A stretch of 64,000 bases of DNA from contig NZ_PYFP01000002.1 in the NCBI RefSeq assembly GCF_003056055.1, positions 248,001 to 312,000 of the forward strand, read 5' to 3'. Of this stretch, positions 60,715 to 64,000 are shown one piece after another (position 1 is the first letter of the stretch; each line of letters starts with the position of its first letter). The DNA comes from Glaciimonas sp. PCH181 (GTDB lineage: Bacteria > Pseudomonadota > Gammaproteobacteria > Burkholderiales > Burkholderiaceae_D). Under the pieces are notes generated by a model that saw nothing but the letters and a program-made list of their open reading frames with translations, did no database searches and was not told where the DNA came from. Made by a program: the position numbers and the translations under genes.

Positions 60715-61887
60715 CTAACGGCCCCAATACGCTTTATCGTTCAACATGCCTTTAGGCGTGATGTCCTGATCGAAGATCGACGTCGGCAACGATACCGTAC
60801 ACGCGCAGTTTGGAATATCGACAATCCCGCCGATCCGCCCTTCCACTGGCGCAGCGGTCAGCAGCATATACGCCTGACTGCCGGTATAGCCGAAGTGGGT
60901 CAGATAATCGATGGCTTTAAGGCAAGCCTGACGGTAGGCGACGGTCGCATCAAGATAATAATTAACGCCATTCTCAACGCTGATACCTTCAAAGGTCAGC
61001 CATTGCTCGTAATGCGGTTTGACGATACTAGGCATAAAAATCGGCGATGTAATATTGTATTTCGCCATGCCACCTTTGATCAGATCGAAACCGACATGAC
61101 TGACGCCATCCATTTCAATCGCGCCGCAAAAACCGATCTCGCCATCGCCCTGTGAGAAATGTAAATCACCCATCGAAAAGCCCGCGCCTTTGACATACAC
61201 CGGGAAGAAAATCCGCGTGCCAGCCGACAAATCCTTGATATCGGTATTGCCGCCGTGTTCGCGTGGCGGCACTGTGCGCGCCGCTTCCCGCGCCATGGAG
61301 TCAAATTGTGGGCCGCGCAGACCGCGCAAAACTGCCGTGCTTGGATCAGGCGGTTTGGCCAGACCTTTGGCAGCCAGCGGCGCTTCGCGACGGTTCCATT
61401 CAGCCAGCAAATCATGCGAAGGCAAACAACCCATCAAACCGGGATGCGTCAATCCAGCAATCCGCACGCCGGGAATATGACGCGAGGTGGCGTACAAACC
61501 TTTCAAATCCCAGATTGCTTTATCTGCATTAGGAAACATATCGGCCAGAAAACCGCCGCCATTCTCTTTCGCAAACACGCCAGAAAATCCGACTGGTGTG
61601 ATCGGTTTGATGTCCAGCAAATCAATCACCAGCAAATCGCCCGGCTCTGCGCCCTCGACATAAAACGGCCCTGTCAGCGGATGAGCGCGGGTCAGGTCAA
61701 CATTTTGCACATCGGATACATCGTCGTTATCTTTAATCTGCGCATCCAGAAAATCCAGTGACTCAATCATGATCGATTCGCCCGGTTTTACCGACGACAA
61801 AAATGGAATATCCGGATGCCAGCGGTTATGACCTAGTTCTGCTTGTTCTGCCAATGGTACGCCGGGTTTAATCTTGAAATGTTGCAT
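60715..61887 (-). CDS. fmdA: Formamidase/acetamidase FmdA
   Basis: 390-residue zinc-type amidase of the FmdA/AmdA family, hydrolysing formamide or acetamide to the acid and ammonia. Characteristic segments: HNRWHPDIPF, VDLTRAHPLTGPFYVEGAEPGDLL, GVRIAGLTHPGLMGCLPSH and QGDGEIGFCGAIEMDG. Length is typical. It is co-transcribed with AmiE upstream, 40 bases away, giving two unrelated amidases in one operon. Confidence 0.93.
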   Translation of the reverse strand: MQHFKIKPGVPLAEQAELGHNRWHPDIPFLSSVKPGESIMIESLDFLDAQIKDNDDVSDVQNVDLTRAHPLTGPFYVEGAEPGDLLVIDLLDIKPITPVGFSGVFAKENGGGFLADMFPNADKAIWDLKGLYATSRHIPGVRIAGLTHPGLMGCLPSHDLLAEWNRREAPLAAKGLAKPPDPSTAVLRGLRGPQFDSMAREAARTVPPREHGGNTDIKDLSAGTRIFFPVYVKGAGFSMGDLHFSQGDGEIGFCGAIEMDGVSHVGFDLIKGGMAKYNITSPIFMPSIVKPHYEQWLTFEGISVENGVNYYLDATVAYRQACLKAIDYLTHFGYTGSQAYMLLTAAPVEGRIGGIVDIPNCACTVSLPTSIFDQDITPKGMLNDKAYWGR

Positions 61888-61927
61888 ACGTATCTCCTAA
61901 TGAGTGACGAAAAATGAGGGCAAAAGG

Positions 61928-62950
61928 TCAGGCATTCGGAATGCCGTCAATCGGGCATTCCGGCGTTCCGGCAGTGCTACGCGTCAAAGCCTCGACTTGC
62001 AGGCGTGCCGCTTGTGGATCGTTGATCCAGGTTTTATAGAAATCGAACGGACAGTCGGCAACGCCTTCCGGTGCTTCGCCGGAGTTAATCTTGCCGGTAT
62101 AGCCACGATGCAGCAGCTTGTACAAATGGTTCTGCGATTGCCAGTTGCGGCGCGCATCGCGGATTTGACTGACCGATAATTCGGCGTATTGAATCCCCAT
62201 TTCTTCAGTCCCGCATTCGCCCAGCGTGCGGCCATCGAAGCCGACGATGGCGGAATGGCCGAAATACGAATACACGCCGTCAAAGCCGGTGGCATTGGCG
62301 ACCGCGACATAAATATTGTTCATCCACGCCATGCATTTAGAGACCATGACTTGCTGTTCTTTGGCGGGGTACATATAGCCCTGACAGCGCACCACCAATT
62401 CGGCCCCTTTCATCGCGCAGTCGCGCCAGATTTCGGGGTAGTTACCGTCATCGCAAATAATCAGGCTGATCTTCAACCCTTTAGGGCCATCCGAGACATA
62501 CGTCTGCTCACCGGGATACCACCCTTCAATCGGCGTCCAAGGCATGATCTTGCGATATTTCTGCACGATTTCGCCGAGGTTATTCATCAGAATAAGCGTG
62601 TTGTACGGCACATTGTTTGGATGATCTTCATGGCGCTCGCCGGTCAGTGAAAACACGCCCCAGACATTGGCGGTGCGGCAGGCATTGGCAAAAATATCCG
62701 TCTCTTCACCGGGAATCGTGGAGGCCGTTTCCATCATTTCAGTCGGGTCGTACATAATCCCATGGCTGGAATACTCGGGGAAAATCACCAGATCCATACC
62801 GGGCAAGCCCTGCTTCATGCCGACTACCATCGCGGCGATCTTGCGCACGTTGTCCAACACCTCTGCCTTGGTATGCAAGCGTGGCATTTTGTAGTTCACC
62901 ACCGCAACACCAACCGCGTCTTTGCTGCCCGAAATATCACCATGTCTCAT
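61928..62950 (-). CDS. amiE: Aliphatic amidase AmiE
   Basis: 340-residue nitrilase-superfamily amidase. The triad is at the same positions as in Pseudomonas aeruginosa AmiE: Glu59 (FPEYS), Lys134 (YRKIMPW) and Cys166 (IICDDGN). MRHGDIS at the N-terminus and the IEGWYPG segment fit AmiE rather than the formamidase AmiF. It hydrolyses acetamide, propionamide and similar amides to ammonia and acid. It lies between the Urt/Fmd-type ABC ATPases and fmdA. Note the second amidase in the same operon. Confidence 0.95.
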   Translation of the reverse strand: MRHGDISGSKDAVGVAVVNYKMPRLHTKAEVLDNVRKIAAMVVGMKQGLPGMDLVIFPEYSSHGIMYDPTEMMETASTIPGEETDIFANACRTANVWGVFSLTGERHEDHPNNVPYNTLILMNNLGEIVQKYRKIMPWTPIEGWYPGEQTYVSDGPKGLKISLIICDDGNYPEIWRDCAMKGAELVVRCQGYMYPAKEQQVMVSKCMAWMNNIYVAVANATGFDGVYSYFGHSAIVGFDGRTLGECGTEEMGIQYAELSVSQIRDARRNWQSQNHLYKLLHRGYTGKINSGEAPEGVADCPFDFYKTWINDPQAARLQVEALTRSTAGTPECPIDGIPNA

Positions 62951-63011
62951 CGCTTCTCTCCCGTTACTTTCTCGTTATTCTCTCGTGGGTTGTTCGGATT
63001 TATTAAGTCAA

Positions 63012-63707
63012 CTACACCGATAAATAACGACTGATCGTCGCTGCATCGACTCGATCTTTGGTGTCTTCATAGACGAAGCGCCCCTTGTCGATAACTAGAA
63101 AACGGTCTGCAATTTCCATCGTAAAACTGAGCACCTGTTCGGACACGATGATCGTCAGTTCGCGGATTTTGCGGATCTCTTTCAGACTGCGCGCAATGTC
63201 TTTGATGATCGATGGCTGAATACCTTCGGTCGGTTCATCCAGCAGCAGCACTTTGGGATTAGTCGCTAAGGCGCGGGCAATCGCCAGTTGCTGTTGCTGA
63301 CCGCCGGACAGATTGCCGCCGCGCCGACTACGCATATCGAACAGCACCGGGAATAAGGCATAAAGTTCTTCGGGCACACGCCCCTGCGCCGCAGCCGGCA
63401 AGCCGGTTTGAATATTCTCCAGTACTGTCATACTCGGAAAAATCATGCGGCCCTGTGGAACATAGGCCACGCCACTGGCGACACGCTGATGGCTTTCCAT
63501 TTTTGCCAGTTCGATGCCATCGATAGTGATGCTGCCGTCACGGGTTGGCAGGATGCCCATCAAGGTTTTAAACAGCGTGGTTTTCCCCATGCCGTTGCGG
63601 CCCATGACGGCGACGATTTCCTGCTTGGCAACGTTCAAATTAATGTCATGAATGACTTGGCTCTGACCGTAACCGGAGGCGAGGTGCGCAACATTAAACA
63701 TATGCAT
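63012..63707 (-). CDS. Urea/amide ABC transporter ATPase, UrtE/FmdF-like
   Basis: 231-residue ATPase of the branched-chain amino-acid/urea class: Walker A GRNGMGKTT, VPQGRMIFPSMTVLENI, signature LSGGQQQQLAIARAL, Walker B LLLDEPTEGIQPSI. The GRNGMGKTTL and PQGR pattern is typical of UrtE. It is followed by amiE and fmdA, so the substrate is likely a short-chain amide, as for FmdDEF of Methylophilus. Confidence 0.9.
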   Translation of the reverse strand: MHMFNVAHLASGYGQSQVIHDINLNVAKQEIVAVMGRNGMGKTTLFKTLMGILPTRDGSITIDGIELAKMESHQRVASGVAYVPQGRMIFPSMTVLENIQTGLPAAAQGRVPEELYALFPVLFDMRSRRGGNLSGGQQQQLAIARALATNPKVLLLDEPTEGIQPSIIKDIARSLKEIRKIRELTIIVSEQVLSFTMEIADRFLVIDKGRFVYEDTKDRVDAATISRYLSV

Positions 63708-63722
63708 TCCTTGAATGAGGAC

Positions 63723-64000
63723 TTAGTGCCCGAGATAGACTTCGATGACCTTTGGATCGGCCTGCACCTGATCCATGCTGCCTTCGGCCAGAATTTTTCC
63801 CTGATGCAGCACGGTCACTTTGTGCGCAATACTTTTAACGAATTCCATGTCGTGCTCAATGACCAGCACCGAACGGCCTTTGCTGATACGCCCCAGTAAT
63901 TCAGCGGTCTTTTCGCGCTCTGAAACGCTCATCCCCGCAACCGGCTCATCCAGCATTAACAACTCTGGCTCCTGCATCAGCAACATGCCGATTTCCAGCC
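63723..64000 (-). CDS. Urea/amide ABC transporter ATPase, UrtD-like (5' end outside window)
   Basis: Last 92 codons of the second ATPase. The frame is open to the window edge (LEIGMLLMQEPELLMLDEPVAGMSVSE), with Walker B LLMLDEPVAGMS and H-loop VIEHDMEFVKSIA, ending AEGSMDQVQADPKVIEVYLGH. The LDEPVAGM and short C-terminus are UrtD-like. It precedes the UrtE-like gene by 15 bases. Binding protein and permease genes should lie beyond the edge. Confidence 0.9.
   Translation of the reverse strand, partial: LEIGMLLMQEPELLMLDEPVAGMSVSEREKTAELLGRISKGRSVLVIEHDMEFVKSIAHKVTVLHQGKILAEGSMDQVQADPKVIEVYLGH

Overview
The window is chromosomal DNA from a Gram-negative betaproteobacterium, most likely order Burkholderiales and family Oxalobacteraceae (a Collimonas, Glaciimonas or Herminiimonas type of genome). 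The basis is the trxA-rho-rpmE2 neighbourhood, a PenA-like class A beta-lactamase, a porin remnant, fused CheB/CheR/PAS and GGDEF-EAL proteins, and many LysR-regulated uptake and catabolism clusters. The family assignment is inference; no rRNA is present. Density is about one gene per kb, with genes on both strands.

Layout. 0-2 kb: a polar amino-acid ABC binding lipoprotein (5' end cut by the window) and its permease, without an ATPase. 2-8.2 kb: AddA/AddB-type recombination nuclease-helicase. 8.5-12.5 kb: trxA, rho and rpmE2, with a citrate/tricarballylate-type MFS transporter between rho and rpmE2. 12.7-16 kb: an ArnT/PMT-type glycosyltransferase and a MATE exporter. 16.2-17.5 kb: tRNA-Leu(CAA) followed by a decayed P4-type integrase between imperfect direct repeats. 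17.8-20.1 kb: a YfiR-DgcN-YfiB type c-di-GMP module. 20.1-21 kb: degenerate DNA with a porin fragment. 21-28.5 kb: LysR, nitrilase, mandelate racemase and LctP-type permease (a probable mandelonitrile/mandelate route), then RidA, an SDR and a second LysR.

28.6-38.5 kb: one large minus-strand catabolic locus with a spermidine/putrescine-type ABC transporter, a three-part FAD/[2Fe-2S] dehydrogenase of the opine/hydroxyproline/HcnABC type, an ALDH7-type aldehyde dehydrogenase and a GcvA-like regulator. This suggests oxidation of a cyclic or N-substituted amino acid, possibly pipecolate. 38.6-47.8 kb: a CoA-dependent catabolic locus with two overlapping PPC/DUF296 proteins, an acyl-CoA ligase, an SCP2-type thiolase, a TRAP transporter (DctP and fused DctQM) and two SDRs. 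A sigma-54 promoter with an upstream palindrome precedes dctP, and a sigma-54 activator without a sensor domain lies at 50.9 kb. 48-49.5 kb: a Fic protein between 45-bp direct repeats. 52-57.4 kb: a two-gene signalling operon (CheB-CheR-PAS and PAS-GGDEF-EAL). 57.8-60.2 kb: two tiny lipoproteins, the beta-lactamase and an Rnk-like protein. 60.3-64 kb: an amide-nitrogen operon (Urt-type ABC ATPases, AmiE, FmdA, FmdB) running off the right edge.

The most unusual signals not explained by gene content are three. First, a dispersed repeat family at about 1.9, 41.4 and 47.8 kb sits exactly where base composition on the + strand switches from G+T-rich to A+C-rich, whatever the gene orientation. Second, long direct repeats flank the Fic gene and others flank the integrase remnant. 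Third, in the PPC/ligase/thiolase/TRAP locus one PPC paralogue keeps the metal-binding histidines and the other has lost them.
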